A stretch of DNA of 64,000 nucleotides from Hippopus hippopus (GCA_946811185.2 OX328108.1:34656493-34720492), one strand, 5' to 3'. Shown: positions 8,883 to 19,525, counted from the first letter of the stretch. Notes: generated by a model not told the origin, from the letters alone. Made by a program: numbers and translations.

Positions 8883-10595
8883 TTAACTTTCCTCTTCCTC
8901 TTTATTCACATCAGGCTGATCGTAACTAATGTAGGCCGTTGTTGGTGGAGGCAATGTCGGCGGAGCTGTGGGTGCGAACACTGGACCCGGACCAGCCAGG
9001 TTACCTAGGCTCTTCAAACGTGTTGGTGGCCTTTCCAACGGCGCCGGGTGAAACATTCTTGGTTTTCCTTGTCGCTTTCTGAAACTCGGAGGCGGAGGTC
9101 CTCGCACAACTGGCGATGGTTTGGGTGACATCTGATTACTTCCTACCGGTGGTTGTGGGTTTGGGTTTCGGGGGGCTGCAGGAGCTGCTCGGACTCTTTG
9201 CGGTGGTGGTCCTGATTTTGTTTTGGTTGGTGGTAGAACTGGTGGCTTGTTACCTTTTGGTGGTACTGCGGGTGCGACCGGTCCAGGAGCGGGTGGAGGG
9301 GCTCCTGGTCCTAGGGGTGCGCTACCAGATGACTTTGGAGGTACAAAAGGTTTAGCAGCAGCAGGACGTGGTACACCTGGTACAGGTGGACCGTTACCAG
9401 TTGGATTTCTGACAGGCGCGGGTGCTATCCCTGCTAATGGAAGACCTCCGGGTGGTGATGCGGAAGGCGCTAATTTGTTGACCGGTTGTGACTGTTTCAT
9501 AGACGGTGGCGGTGGCCCTGCTTTGGTTTGTGTCGGAGGAACTCCTGGTGGATTCTTAGCCATTGGTGCCGGGGCAACTGGTGAGTTCCCTGCAGGTACC
9601 ATTGGCGATGCCTGTGCTGCTGATGAAGCGTTGGGCCCCGTTTGAGGGGCTGGAGCGGCGCCAGGGTTGCCTCCTACAGGCTTTAGAGCGCCTGCAAGGG
9701 GTACTCCAGCTCCAGGAGGTACAATAGATGTTTTGGCAGGTGGGACCCCGGACTTGGTACGTGTTGGTGGCAAGACTGGACCACGGTTAGATGCTTGTGG
9801 AGGTGGATTACCAGGAGCAACTGGCGCTGGCGGTACTGCCTTTTTAGGTAAAGCTCTGTTGGGAGACATTGGTACTGCAGGATTGATCGGTGCGGCTTGT
9901 GATCGAACGTCTGGGATAGCAGCTGATCGTGGTGACTGAGACACTGGCTGCTGCGGTGGTGGGGGACCGGTTTTAGTTCGTGTAGGAGGAAGCGGTGCAC
10001 CGGATCTGGGTGGTACAGACTGTGATAAAGATGGCCCTGATTTTCCAGGTTGTGCTTGACCCACTGGTAATTGACTGGGTAGTGGAACAGGGCTGGCGGC
10101 CGGTTTGTTGTTCATGCTTGGTGCCACAGCAGCGGGAGGGCTACCAGCAGGAGAAGCAGGGATCCTTCGTGGCAAGGATGGTGATCGGAACCGAGCCGGT
10201 CGAGAACCAGATTTAGTTCGTGTCGGTGGCAATGGTGCAGCCCCCTTACTGATAGGAGCTGAAGCAAGCGCGGGAGGAGGAGCCGGAGCAGGGGCAGGAG
10301 CCTGTGCCGGGGCCGGAGCTGGGATAGGAACTGGTGCAGGGGCAGGATTATAGGAAACAACTGGAGCTGAAGCCGGTTTTGGTGGAGCCGGTTGTCCCAT
10401 TTCACCAAGTGGAGTGAATGCTGGAACCTGTTGAGGTTCTGGCTCTTTTCGTGTTAGGACCTCGGGGTGTTGCACACGGTATGGTGGCGAACCAGGCTGT
10501 CCCTTTCGGATCCCACTTTGTCCCAAGGGGGTAAAACTTGGCCGCTGAGCCCATGTAATGGTGAGTATAAATAGCAGCGGGAGTAAAACCCTCAT
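8883..10595 (-). CDS. Secreted proline-rich repeat protein
   Basis: A 570-residue protein of unknown family. It opens with a clear signal peptide (MRVLLPLLFILTITWA, cut probably before QRPSF). An upstream in-frame ATG at 10622 would add nine residues ahead of the signal, so ATG 10595 is preferred. The mature chain is dominated by Pro, Ala, Gly, Ser and Lys/Arg. A motif PPTRTKSG recurs five times (variants TRTKTG, TQTKAG, TKTKSG) plus a weaker RPPTRLKS near the C-terminus. A separate FTPLG motif occurs twice near the N-terminus. The tail YISYDQPDVNKEEEES is acidic. Few cysteines are present. Upstream, TTTGTTTCAG (about 10649) could be a 3' splice site for a 5' UTR exon. Extracellular matrix, byssus, shell-matrix or mucus roles are possible but not shown. 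Confidence 0.8.
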   Translation of the reverse strand: MRVLLPLLFILTITWAQRPSFTPLGQSGIRKGQPGSPPYRVQHPEVLTRKEPEPQQVPAFTPLGEMGQPAPPKPASAPVVSYNPAPAPVPIPAPAPAQAPAPAPAPPPALASAPISKGAAPLPPTRTKSGSRPARFRSPSLPRRIPASPAGSPPAAVAPSMNNKPAASPVPLPSQLPVGQAQPGKSGPSLSQSVPPRSGAPLPPTRTKTGPPPPQQPVSQSPRSAAIPDVRSQAAPINPAVPMSPNRALPKKAVPPAPVAPGNPPPQASNRGPVLPPTRTKSGVPPAKTSIVPPGAGVPLAGALKPVGGNPGAAPAPQTGPNASSAAQASPMVPAGNSPVAPAPMAKNPPGVPPTQTKAGPPPPSMKQSQPVNKLAPSASPPGGLPLAGIAPAPVRNPTGNGPPVPGVPRPAAAKPFVPPKSSGSAPLGPGAPPPAPGPVAPAVPPKGNKPPVLPPTKTKSGPPPQRVRAAPAAPRNPNPQPPVGSNQMSPKPSPVVRGPPPPSFRKRQGKPRMFHPAPLERPPTRLKSLGNLAGPGPVFAPTAPPTLPPPTTAYISYDQPDVNKEEEES

Positions 10596-10798
10596 TTTGG
10601 AGCCGCAACCTGAAGTTAGCATTATTTTGATTAATTAATATCTGAAACAAAGTTGAAGAAGATAATTTTTTCAACATACCGGGTATTTGTGAAATATGGA
10701 TTATTCAAAATGAATTAAATGTTTAATTCTTGAAAAATGTGAAAAAATTTTGTCAACAGAGGGAAATGCTCAATGCGAGTAATTTTTCCTTAACAGCT

Positions 10799-11030
10799 TT
10801 AACCCTTAGCAAGACAATCCAGGGTTTTCTCGACCTTGACATCAAAATAGGCCGTTGGAAAACACTGTGGGAAAAGGAGAAAATGCTGGTAACCAGCAAT
10901 TTCTCCTTTTCCCACAATGTTTTTTCCCCTTTCAAGATATACACCAAAAGTTAAGTCACATTAAATCTGTAGTCTGCAAATGAATTCAAAACGGACCAGT
11001 CCAAACATCTTCGTTCAGTAAAAAGTTTAA
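10799..11030 (-). mobile_element. MITE family A (TTAA, piggyBac-like), copy 1
   Basis: A full-length member, flanked by TTAA at both ends. Family plan: TTAA-CCCTTTACC at one end, GGTAAAGGGTTAA at the other, and a central palindrome ACATTGTGGGAAAAGGAG..CTCCTTTTCCCACAATGT around GCTGGTAACCAGC. One outer arm carries GTCGTCTGCAAATGC; strand here means that arm is on the right (-) or left (+). There is no real coding capacity. Confidence 0.85.
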
Positions 11031-11144
11031 AAGACGGTCTGCAGCAAAGACGCAAAAACTCGTGTGCAGGAGACGGTGACGTAGATGAATGAAGAAATTC
11101 TATCTTTGCTTCGTGCGTTCTGTTGGCTGCTTTAAGTCGATCAA

Positions 11145-11510
11145 TCAATAAATAAATCATTAATCGACAAATAGATTAAATGAATCGATCAAAGAATTTT
11201 ACAATCCATCCGACCATCAATAAATTAATCAAATAATCAATGCATAATAATTCATAATTTATAAATGAATCAATTAATATATTGATCGATAAATGAATCA
11301 TTAATCCGGCGATGAATCGATTAATCATTCTATTAACGAAACTATCCATCGTTCATCATCAAATCAATCAACCAACAAATCAATCAATGAACGAGTCTGG
11401 TACCCAGCCAGACAAGCAACCAACGAAACTACTGACAACCAACAAACCAGACAATCAATCGATCGACCGACGGACCGATCGATCGATTAATCATTCAAAC
11501 TGACATGCTT
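11145..11510. repeat. Degenerate AATC/GATT tetranucleotide tract
   Basis: Imperfect AATC, AATA and GATC steps run for more than 300 bp, with a CCAACCAACAAATC-like interlude at 11370-11450 and GATCGATCGATT near 11477. Confidence 0.8.
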
Positions 11511-11865
11511 GCAAAGTTTTCAGCCTATTTGCATTACACATCGGTGTGTGTCAGATTGAGTTTTATGGGTTGCCGATAACATGAAAGAATGTTGCAGAAA
11601 CGTGAGAAGGAAATATTGGTGTAAAATAAAGGTCAAATCAGCAGTGCCCTCTTCTTTCCTTCTGTTTATAAACAATTAACGCCAAGTATCAGATCCCAAA
11701 AATATGATAAGGCCACCGTAACTATGTAATAAATGTCGTTATAGTCTTTTTAGCATTGTTATAAATTTTATGACAAATCCTCGTAAAAACATTGCGTGGA
11801 GGTTGTTCATCACTGCAGCTGTCACTTAACGAAGGGTTTGATACTGTATATCGCGAGAATCAACC

Positions 11866-12298
11866 TTAACACGTTTCCAAACAATCATGTCTTAACGACG
11901 CTAAAAAGGGAGGCTTTTGAAAACACAGTGGGAAAAGGAGAAAATGCTGCTTATCGGCGTTTTCTCCTTTTCCCACAATGTTTTCTACCATGTAACCCTT
12001 TACCGCACAATCCTGAGCATTAACAACCCTGAGGTAACAGCCTCTTGAAAACATTTGGTAACCAGCATTTTTTACTTTTCCCACATTGTTTTCTACCAAA
12101 GACAAAGACAAATTTCATCATTTGAGCCACATTTAAATTGTCGTCTGCAAATGCTGTGCATTTGGAAAAGTCTAAAATTTTGTCGTGTACTACAGAAGTA
12201 AAAGACAAATATCATAATGTGTGTCGTATCTTATTTGTCGTCTGCACCTGCTTCGAATTTAGACCGGTCTAATTTTTTGTCGTCTGTTAAAGAACTAA
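11866..12298 (-). mobile_element. MITE family A, outer copy of a nested pair
   Basis: The left end, core and TTTTCTACC are at 11866-11991. The missing right arm resumes at 12202 as GACAAATATCATAATG and runs through GTCGTCTGC to AGAACTAA. A second copy interrupts it. Confidence 0.75.
11992..12201 (-). mobile_element. MITE family A, inner nested copy
   Basis: Bounded by GTAA (11992) and GTAA (12198-12201), a drifted TTAA pair. The left half of the core is shortened (GAAAACATTTGGTAACCAGC). Confidence 0.75.
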
Positions 12299-12379
12299 TT
12301 GCTTGTTGAAACACATTTACAGCAGACCACAATGAAAAATATTCTCGTAAACTTTGAGATAATAAACATGAATAAATAT

Positions 12380-12608
12380 TTAACCCTTTACAGCCAAATA
12401 CCGAGTTTTAACAACCATGTGGGAGGAGGCTTCGAAAAATTTTGTTGGAAAAAGAAAAAATGCTGGTAACCTGCACTTTCTTCTTCTCCCAAAACGTTTT
12501 CTACTCTTTCAAAGAGAAAATTCATGATTTGCGCCGCATATAAATTGTCGTCTGCAAATGCTTTCATTTTGGACAAGTCTAGAATCTTGTCGTCTGATAC
12601 AGAGTTAA
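12380..12608 (-). mobile_element. MITE family A copy
   Basis: TTAACCCTTTACAG at the left and AGAGTTAA at the right. The core has drifted (GGAAAAAGAAAAAATGCTGG / CACTTTCTTCTTCTCCC). Confidence 0.85.
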
Positions 12609-12782
12609 TTTAAGGAAATTACGTAAAAATTGTGCCGTAAAGAGGACAAAGTGTCGTTCTTTTTTGCTCACATTATTGGTACAGACTTGACTCTCCTCAG
12701 AATTTAAGGCATCTGTCCATCTAATTCTCCTAATCTGGGACCATTTCTCGAGTCGAAATTTAGGGGTTTTTTTAAGCAATGT

Positions 12783-12903
12783 CGGCCTCTCACATCAAAA
12801 GTTCCGGGGTTGAATCCCGTGATGAGCGGGGCTAACCTTTGGAACTATCCACATCACGGCACAAGTATTGGTCAAGGTTTCCAGGAAGCAAACATCGAGA
12901 GTT
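12783..12903 (+). mobile_element. tRNA-derived SINE type 3, fragment
   Basis: A B-box-like GGGGTTGAATCCCG (12809-12822) is followed by GATGAGCGGGG. The relative at 38640-38712 lies in the opposite orientation. Confidence 0.5.
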
Positions 12904-12973
12904 GTAGAGTAAAAGTTGTAGGTACTTGTTTCACAATCGATTTAAAATGAATATGATTTTGTTTGTAAAGTGT

Positions 12974-13182
12974 TTAACTTTTTACCATACAACAAAATTT
13001 AGACTGGTTCAAATTGAAAACGACATACTAAACATAGATCGGATGGTAAGATTTGTCTGTGATAGGATAGAAAACATTGTGACAAAAGGAGAAAATGCTG
13101 GTTACCAGTTTTTTCCCCTTTTCCCACAATGTTTTCAGAAATCTTCTTCCTCCGGGACGTTAAAACTCGGGATTGTGTGCCG
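12974..13182 (+). mobile_element. MITE family A copy
   Basis: The left end is TTAACTTTTTACCATAC. The core is GGAGAAAATGCTGGTTACCA with a drifted right arm. The right terminus is lost where a SINE begins. Confidence 0.8.
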
Positions 13183-13468
13183 TTTTCAACATAACTTCAG
13201 TTATATCTTGGGGCCAGTGGACCTAGCCATGCTTTTCTGGAGTTTCTTTTACCACTACTTTGCACAATATTCGTCCAAAGCCACTGGCTGATTTACCACA
13301 CAACCATTGTCGAAACAATGATCAGCGGTGAGAGAGGAATGAATCCTGTCACAATTATCATCATTATTCTTGGGAAAGAAATTGGCTGAGCTGGGGATTC
13401 GAACCAGCTATCATCTGGTGTCAAGTCCTGTATGCCGATTGCCCTAGGCACCGTGCTCGATGTAATCT
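13183..13468 (-). mobile_element. Full-length tRNA-derived SINE type 2
   Basis: On the minus strand it starts with a tRNA-like head: A box around TGCCTAGGGCAATCGG, B box GGTTCGAATCCCC at about 13391-13403. A body follows with GAGAGAGG..CTGATCATTG and AAGCCACTGG. The 3' part is TAACTGAAGTTATGTTG. The head and 3' domain match the copy at 40080-40375. Confidence 0.8.
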
Positions 13469-13965
13469 TTATGTTGATTGACGCTTGTCTTCCCAGTAAA
13501 GTTTATTAAGAGAAGCACTATGTACCTTGTGATTACATAGTTAGAGCATAAACTTGTCCGACAAAAAACACGTCGCTGGAACTTGTAATCAACAAAGTGG
13601 TTAATATGATGTGAAATGTCAATTTAAAATAATTAACGTTTTAGTTTCACCGGAAATCTCAACTCATTCATCAGCCTGAATTCATCATGGCGGAACGTTA
13701 GTATTACTGCTGCTTGACATTTTTTGTGTCTTTATGACGTAAGTCATCTTTCTTTTAAAAGAGAAAAGTTAACATATTTCATGATTCTGAAAAAAATATT
13801 TTTCTCCCCGCCTCCCCCAAAAATTAGGGGTGTTCCTCCAATAAAACTTGGAGCACAACCTAAAAGAAAGGATGTCGTGAAGTCCCCCACCCACTCTAGA
13901 AGGGCTATGTTGAGAAGAGCTCCCTGTGCAAATATTTTCAATTTTTTGTTTGTACCAGACTTTCC

Positions 13966-13967
<2 letters not shown>
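13469..13967. other. No gene seen
   Basis: Mixed AT-rich sequence with a C-rich patch near 13808-13821. The open frames across 13724-14092 are not supported by any motif. Confidence 0.5.
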
Positions 13968-14000
<33 letters not shown>

Positions 14001-14010
14001 CCTCTCTCTC
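13968..14010. repeat. (CT)n microsatellite
   Basis: CTCTCT repeats interrupted once by CCCC. Confidence 0.95.
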
Positions 14011-14317
14011 TCTTAAAAAGATTTAAAGAACGCTTCTGAGCGTAGGGCGTAATCCTTGGTACGCCCATGGACATGTTTACGAAGAACATCACGAAAATTT
14101 GTCATTCGAATCAGATGTCCCACTCGCTATTCATTAAAATGTAAATTTGTGGCTAGAATCTAGTCCATTATCATTTTTTTCAAATTGGGTGTTTTCAAAT
14201 ATTTCACTACTGTCAACAAGACAAATTACACGTAAAGGAAATAAAAAGTATTTCAAAAGTTATGATTTCCACAGGTTGAAATATCACGCATACCTCTAGT
14301 TCGCAATAAAATCTTGG

Positions 14318-14570
14318 TAATGCTCTGTGAAATGGTGATTCAATGCAGCTGGAAAAAGTATCAATTCAGATTAGCCTGTGTAGTCCGTGCAGGTGGACCT
14401 AGGTCTAACTATTTTACTACTGTTATTGGTCAATTTTATTTATGTCAAAGAAACAGTTTACCTCATGATTCGTTTGGTTGTTAGACAAAATTGGTTTTAT
14501 TTATCAAGAATTATGTGGTGACTTGCTTGGTTTAATGGATCAAGAGGATGCATTAAACATCCATTTCAGA
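14318..14570. mobile_element. MITE family C, degraded copy
   Basis: 14318-14400 holds GCTCTGTGAAATGGTGATTC and the stem AGCCTGTGTAGTCCGTGCAG. 14460-14570 holds CTCATGATTCG..TTAGACAAAATTGG and GATGCATTAA, as in other C copies. Confidence 0.5.
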
Positions 14571-14586
14571 GGATGTCTTGAAGTAG

Positions 14587-14797
14587 TTATTATCTTTATT
14601 CTGTGACTGCTACTGAAGAATATCTATATCGATTATCTTTATTCTGTGACTGTTACTGTAGAATATCTATCGATTATCTTTACTCTGTGACTGTTACTTT
14701 AGAATATCTATCGATTTTCTTTATTCTGTGACTGTTTTACTGTAGAATAGCTATCGATTATCTTTATTCTGTGACTGTTATAGTAGAATATCTACAT
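14587..14797. repeat. Minisatellite, five units of about 43 bp
   Basis: Unit TTATCTTTATTCTGTGACTG followed by TTACTGTAGAATATCTATCGA. Five consecutive copies differ by a few substitutions and small indels. Confidence 0.9.
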
Positions 14798-14799
14798 AT

Positions 14800-15108
14800 T
14801 CATTTTTCTCAGTACAAGAGTTGCTAAACCTGTAGACAGTAGTGTGACTTGTAAGTCCCACTACTTTCTAAGGGTTAGCGACTCTCATGTTGAGAAAAAA
14901 TCAAACAGGTCGATATTCTATAGTAACAGTTGCGTTTCAGACGTTTTCATCATTTCCGTGTGGCAAGTCTCCCGTTTACATGTAGACTACCGCCTAGTTA
15001 AAAATTTGTTTCATATTAGAGAAAAAACTAATAAATAAGACAATAAAGAATGTGTTTGTGAAAAAGACGAATAGCAGGGTTTGAATTATAATGCATAATG
15101 CATTTTAT
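14800..15108. other. No gene seen
   Basis: AT-rich, no recognisable repeat or coding motif. Confidence 0.45.
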
Positions 15109-15335
15109 TTAACTCTACCAAACAATCCCTGGTTTTAACGACCCTGAGGAAGAAGCCGTCTGAAAACATTGTAGGATAAGGAGAAAATGCTGGTAACCAG
15201 CAGTTTCTCCTTTTCCCACAATGTTTTCTACTCTTCCAAAGTCAAGTTTCAATTTTTGAGTCACGTTTATTTTGTCGTCTGCAAATGCTTTCAATATGGA
15301 CAAGCCTAAAATTTTGTCGTTTGGTAAAGAGTTAA
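15109..15335 (-). mobile_element. MITE family A copy
   Basis: TTAA at both ends (15109 and 15332). All family blocks are present: CGACCCTGAGGAAGAAGCC, core, GTCGTCTGCAAATGC, GGACAAG, TTTGGTAAAGAG. Confidence 0.9.
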
Positions 15336-15479
15336 AGTTTCTATAAGGAAAAGGGCCTAGCATTTTTTGCAAACAACTTCACAAATACAATACATTTATG
15401 GAATTGAAAAAAATGGGTTTCATATGATTTAGCAGAGAAATTGACGTTAAAAAAATACTTGTACATGCATGTATAAAGA

Positions 15480-15600
15480 TTATCATTGTGGAAACAACCC
15501 GTCACAACTCGGCTGATTCCTTAACTGCATCTAACCGATCGTATGATCTTAAACATGGCGGCGCCGTTGAAATTCTTCAAATCAACGGCAACAACAGCCA
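15480..15600. repeat. Dispersed repeat with a counterpart at 24300-24410
   Basis: CGTCACAACTCGGCTGATTC, then GCATCTAAC, then GATCTTAAACATGGCGGC reappear inverted as GTTAGATG..GAATCGGCCGAGTTGTGACG and GCCGCCTTGTATAAGATC. The attractive start AACATGGCGGCG here therefore belongs to a repeat. Confidence 0.6.
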
Positions 15601-16764
15601 TAGAAAAAATTATTCACATTTACCATTCTTTCGGCAAATCTTCAATCGAAATTAAAAAAGAACGTTAAACGAATGAAATAACAAGCTTTTTGTCAATGAT
15701 ACAGGGATTTGATAAAGGTATCACCCGAGGTTTGTCGATTGCTTAGAAGCCAAAATGGACTACTTTCAGTGTCTCTGGTGCCACATCACAACCGTCGGAG
15801 ACTGCTACCGGATCAGAGGTCTGAGTAAAAAGTAGTCTGCATTGAAAACTTTATACTAAGCAATTCTGCTTTCATAAAAAGATATTTATTTTTTTGTTCT
15901 TTCTTATAAATTCGCAAAATTCTGTTAATTCTCCAGGGACTAATTGGTGGATGATACCACACAGTGGAACCAAGTCTACAATCTCAATAGCCCTATTTTC
16001 AAATTGATTATCCTAGATTACCAGTGTTTGAGGAAGAATAGAAAAAAAAATCAGTTATGATGACATTCCGTCTACCTTTTCAAAGAAACCATTGGATATA
16101 TACTTCACGAAAAGCAGCAAAGCTCCCGCTTTGTTAGGAAAGAGCCAGAAGGTCATTGATGATGGTATTTCACTATTTTCTATCAACTAAATCTGTATCA
16201 GTTTGACACCATCGGTAAAGTTACGAGTACAGTGGAGAAGAAGGAAAACGGGGGCTTGGGTACTGACAAACTTATATCTTGATATACGTGCACTGTCTTC
16301 GCTTAATAGAATCGTTGCATTGTTATAACACTAAGCTCAGGGACCACCGAGTTAGTTTTAAGTAACCTTATGTCCCTAAATAACCTTGATTTGACCCTGA
16401 CCCAGGTGAAAGTGAAAAAGAAATGCTGACTTTGATATTTGAAAAAAAAAAAAAGAGTAAAGTTCGCTCACCTTATTTTGGGAAAAAAAGACATGTGTGC
16501 ATGTTTCATGATATGCAAATTTTACTAGTTAATTTCTTAAGTGATATAAATTTGACAATTTTTTCACCAACTTTTACCACCATTTTTTATGGAGACCAAC
16601 ATATTTAAAAGCCGTTGATAAATGAACTTGTCACATTTTTTCCTCTATCTTTATTTACTTATCTGACTCGGAAAGCGCACATGTGATAATTTTCATAATT
16701 TTTTTGCTATAATTTTTTCTACATATTTACATCGTTTAATGTGAGATGACAGTTCAAGGGCAGG
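15601..16764. other. No gene seen
   Basis: AT-rich intergenic sequence with homopolymer A runs (16030, 16440). No coding or repeat signal that I can support. Confidence 0.45.
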
Positions 16765-16925
16765 CAATAAAACGTACGTTTTCTGCATGTCAAAGGACCA
16801 GCGTACCTCATGATTCAGTCGGTTTTTAGACAAAATGGATTTTAAGGATCCATGATTATGTAATGACTTGGTAGGAATCATGCATCACGGAGATGCATTA
16901 AGCCCCCTTTTGCCAGAGGGAGGCT
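16765..16925. mobile_element. MITE family C, right half
   Basis: CATGTCAAAGGACCA, CCTCATGATTCAGTCGG, TAGACAAAATGG and GGAGATGCATTAAGCCCCCT occur in the order of family C. The left terminus is absent. Confidence 0.6.
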
Positions 16926-16984
16926 CTTACAATCTCAACATATTTCGGCGCGTACTATCCGCTGAAAGTCAGACTAATAACAGG

Positions 16985-17075
16985 CTTTGCTAAACTAGAG
17001 GACAGTATAGGCCTAAGATTAGACTGCACGTTCTGTGCAGTCTCATCTTGATCTAAGCCGCCATTATAAAGTCTC
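16985..17075. repeat. Hairpin repeat, family E
   Basis: TAAACTAGAGGACAGTATAG precedes AGATTAGACTGCACG / TGCAGTCTCATCTTGATCT, a stem with a short loop. Confidence 0.55.
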
Positions 17076-17232
17076 TTCTTTCACCTATGATGCGGTTTAA
17101 CATTTTAGACTTATTCATATCAAAAGTATTTACAGACGCCTCAAAGGATGGTACATCTGTATTTGTCTTTAAAAACAGATGGAAAAAAATATTTATGGAA
17201 AAAGGAAAAATGCCGGATTGTTTAACAATGAA

Positions 17233-17459
17233 TTAACCCTGTACCATACAACCCCGACTTTTAAAGATCTTGAAAAAGAAGGAGTTAGGAAACATCATGG
17301 AAACAGGACAAAATGCTGGTAACCCTCATTTTCTTCTTTTCCCGCAATGTTTTCTACCCTTCCCAAAAGAAATTTCAATTTTTAGGTCACATTTATTCTG
17401 TCGTCTGCAAATGCTTTCAATTTGGAATTGTCTAAAATTTTGTTGTTCGGTAAAGATTA
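17233..17459 (-). mobile_element. MITE family A copy
   Basis: TTAACCCTGTACCATAC at the left. The right end is TTCGGTAAAGATTA. The core is asymmetric (GGACAAAATGCTGGTAACC / CTCATTTTCTTCTTTTCCC). Confidence 0.8.
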
Positions 17460-17526
17460 TTTCCTCTGTTCTGAAGTATGTCTTCAGTGAATAATTGTGG
17501 CTGTGTTTTCAGTGGGTTTTTTTCTA

Positions 17527-17732
17527 AATTCTTTACCAAATGACAAAACTTTGGACTTGTCCAAATTGAAAACGTTTGCCGGCTACAATGCAAATGTTGC
17601 TAAAGTGGTGATTTCTTTATTTGATAGGATGTAAGACATAATGGGAAAAGGGAAAAATGCTGGTTTCAAGCATTTTCTCCTTTTCCGACAATGTTTTCAA
17701 AAGCCTTTACATTACATGCTGTAAAAAGGGGC
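17527..17732 (+). mobile_element. MITE family A copy, ends eroded
   Basis: CTTTACCAAATGACAAAAC at the left. The core is GGGAAAAATGCTGG..AAGCATTTTCTCCTTTTCC, followed by TTTTCAAAAGCC. Confidence 0.75.
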
Positions 17733-18344
17733 ACATGTGGTGTTCAAATAACGGGTTGGTCGCTCTGTTATCAGTAATTTAGTCTTTTTTTTTGAGATCA
17801 AATATAGGGCGATCATATTTAACTAAATAATATCCAACATAATCGACGCGTGTTGTTAATATTCTGGTGATATTCCCATAAACTCGTGCGAAATTCCAAA
17901 AAATACTTCAAAAGGCTACATAGCCCGTTAAAGAAACACAACTGAAAAACATTTTCCCCTATATTTGTATTTCTTCTTTACTGATGGTTTGCAAGCCGTC
18001 ACATTACTTGATTCAGAGGTATTACGTCGCTGTCAACGGTAAATCAGTCAGATGACCGCGACAGTTCACATACCCTTGTCTTTCCTGGGTTTTACAAGTA
18101 CTGGGCTCGGGCCCTTCAGTGTCATATTCTATGAAAAGGGGGTTTAATATATCTGCAAAACGTATCACCTTTGTCACCCTGCCCAGTCTGTACAGATTAA
18201 TAAGGTTTGAACTTTTTGTTATTAGTAAGTTTTCTGCATGTGCAGTCGGTTTTCATGCGACGTCTTGTTTAATATCATACATTACTAAGACACACCAACC
18301 CTTTAAGCGCCTTTCACAAATATAGTTGTTTTTGCGGCCAGCGT

Positions 18345-18402
18345 AGATCAAGATCAGATTGCACAAAACGTGCAATCTGATCTTTGATCTACACTGTCCG
18401 CT
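18345..18402. repeat. Hairpin repeat, family E, near-perfect copy
   Basis: GTAGATCAAGATCAGATTGC is followed by AC, a short AAAA-type loop, and GTGCAATCTGATCTTTGATC. The stem is about 23 bp, and the repeat ends in ACACTGTCC. Confidence 0.8.
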
Positions 18403-18574
18403 TAGCTTAAACACCATAGAAAAAAGCAACCATCAAGTATTTGGGTCTTATTTCTAGACTGAATGTGTCCAATTAGGGTTATTTGGCGCTCTTAGGGTTA
18501 AAACCGTTTTGTACAAAGTACTGCTCAAGTCTTTTTTTTTTTTTTCAGTTCCAACAAACTGCTGAACATGAGCT

Positions 18575-18722
18575 TTAACTATTTGAAAAACGAACAAAAT
18601 TTAGACTGGTCCAAATTGCAAACATTTGCAGACGACAAATCGAACGTGACTCAAAAACTGAAACTTTGTTGATGGGAGGGTAGAAACATTGTGGAAAAAA
18701 GAGAAAATGCTGGTAACCAGCG
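18575..18722 (+). mobile_element. MITE family A, left half, broken by a family B MITE
   Basis: TTAA, CAAAATTTAGACTGGTCC, GCAGACGACAAAT and the left core GAGAAAATGCTGGTAACCAGC are present. The element stops at 18722, where family B starts. The right half is not found beyond it. Confidence 0.75.
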
Positions 18723-18966
18723 AAAAGGGGCATTCTGAGATTTGCGTAAAGTGTCATCTCGGATCAGCCTGCGCAGTCCGCGCAGGCTGATCCGAAACGA
18801 CACTTTCCGACTACATTCGATTTTGTCCTACAGTAGACTTGCACGAAACAGAAAATTATTTAAGAACGGAGAGTGCAGTCTCGGATTAGCCTGCGCGGAC
18901 TGCGCAGGCCAATCCGAGACGACACCTTACGAAAATGTCCAAATGCCCCTTTTCGCGTGTTGCCGG
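18723..18966. mobile_element. Double-hairpin MITE, family B, copy 2
   Basis: Starts GAAAAGGGGCATTC without the outermost CAACACG. It contains both GC-rich hairpins and the spacer with GTAGACTTGCACG. The right end CGCGTGTTGCCGGCCA is intact. Confidence 0.85.
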
Positions 18967-19374
18967 CCATATATTATTATAACAAATCTAACGTTCACGA
19001 GGATGCTGTTAAACTACGAGTATTTCTATTCGCCAGGAAAAAAAGGACTGGTAAAAAAACCCGTTCTGTTTGATGAAATATCATTGTGCATGTTCAACCT
19101 TTGTGTATTTTCTTGTACCTTGACATTCGGCGTATAGATATGATTTATGTCATATAACGCATTACCCACTTTACACGATCTTTTTTAAAGTATTGAGGCA
19201 AAAGGTGATTACAAGCAATTCCCTCTCTTACCGCATTGTTTTCACATTTACATGTATTCCTCTATTTACCTTGAATTCATGTTAATTTTACACAGTAAGG
19301 TAGTTAAAGGTCGTCTTGCACACACTTTTTAGGAGGGGGGGGGGTTGGTGGTAAAGATATCTGTAGCTCTTTCA

Positions 19375-19525
19375 GAGAAATTTGAAGCCCCAGTTGCGAC
19401 CAAAGGTAAACAATTCGGTCAGGTATATTCATCAGTATCACATTCGTGTATTCACATTATCACGAGTCTGACAGGATGTTAAAGTTCCTTCTGTCAATAT
19501 TACAATCGCTGACAGAAAAATGAAC
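19375..19525. mobile_element. Half copy of palindromic MITE, family F
   Basis: CCAAAGGTAAACAAT, CACATTATCACGAG and CGCTGACAGAAAAATGAAC parallel blocks of the copies at 28575 and 34328. Confidence 0.4.

Noticed and set aside
9116..10353. Long glycine-rich frames on the plus strand.
   Set aside because: They are antisense shadows of the proline-rich coding region, whose signal peptide and stop support the minus strand.
15552..15665. Gene start AACATGGCGGCGCCG with a 37-codon frame beginning MAAPLKFF.
   Set aside because: The segment belongs to a dispersed repeat matched at 24300-24410, has no splice donor in frame, and stops after 37 codons.
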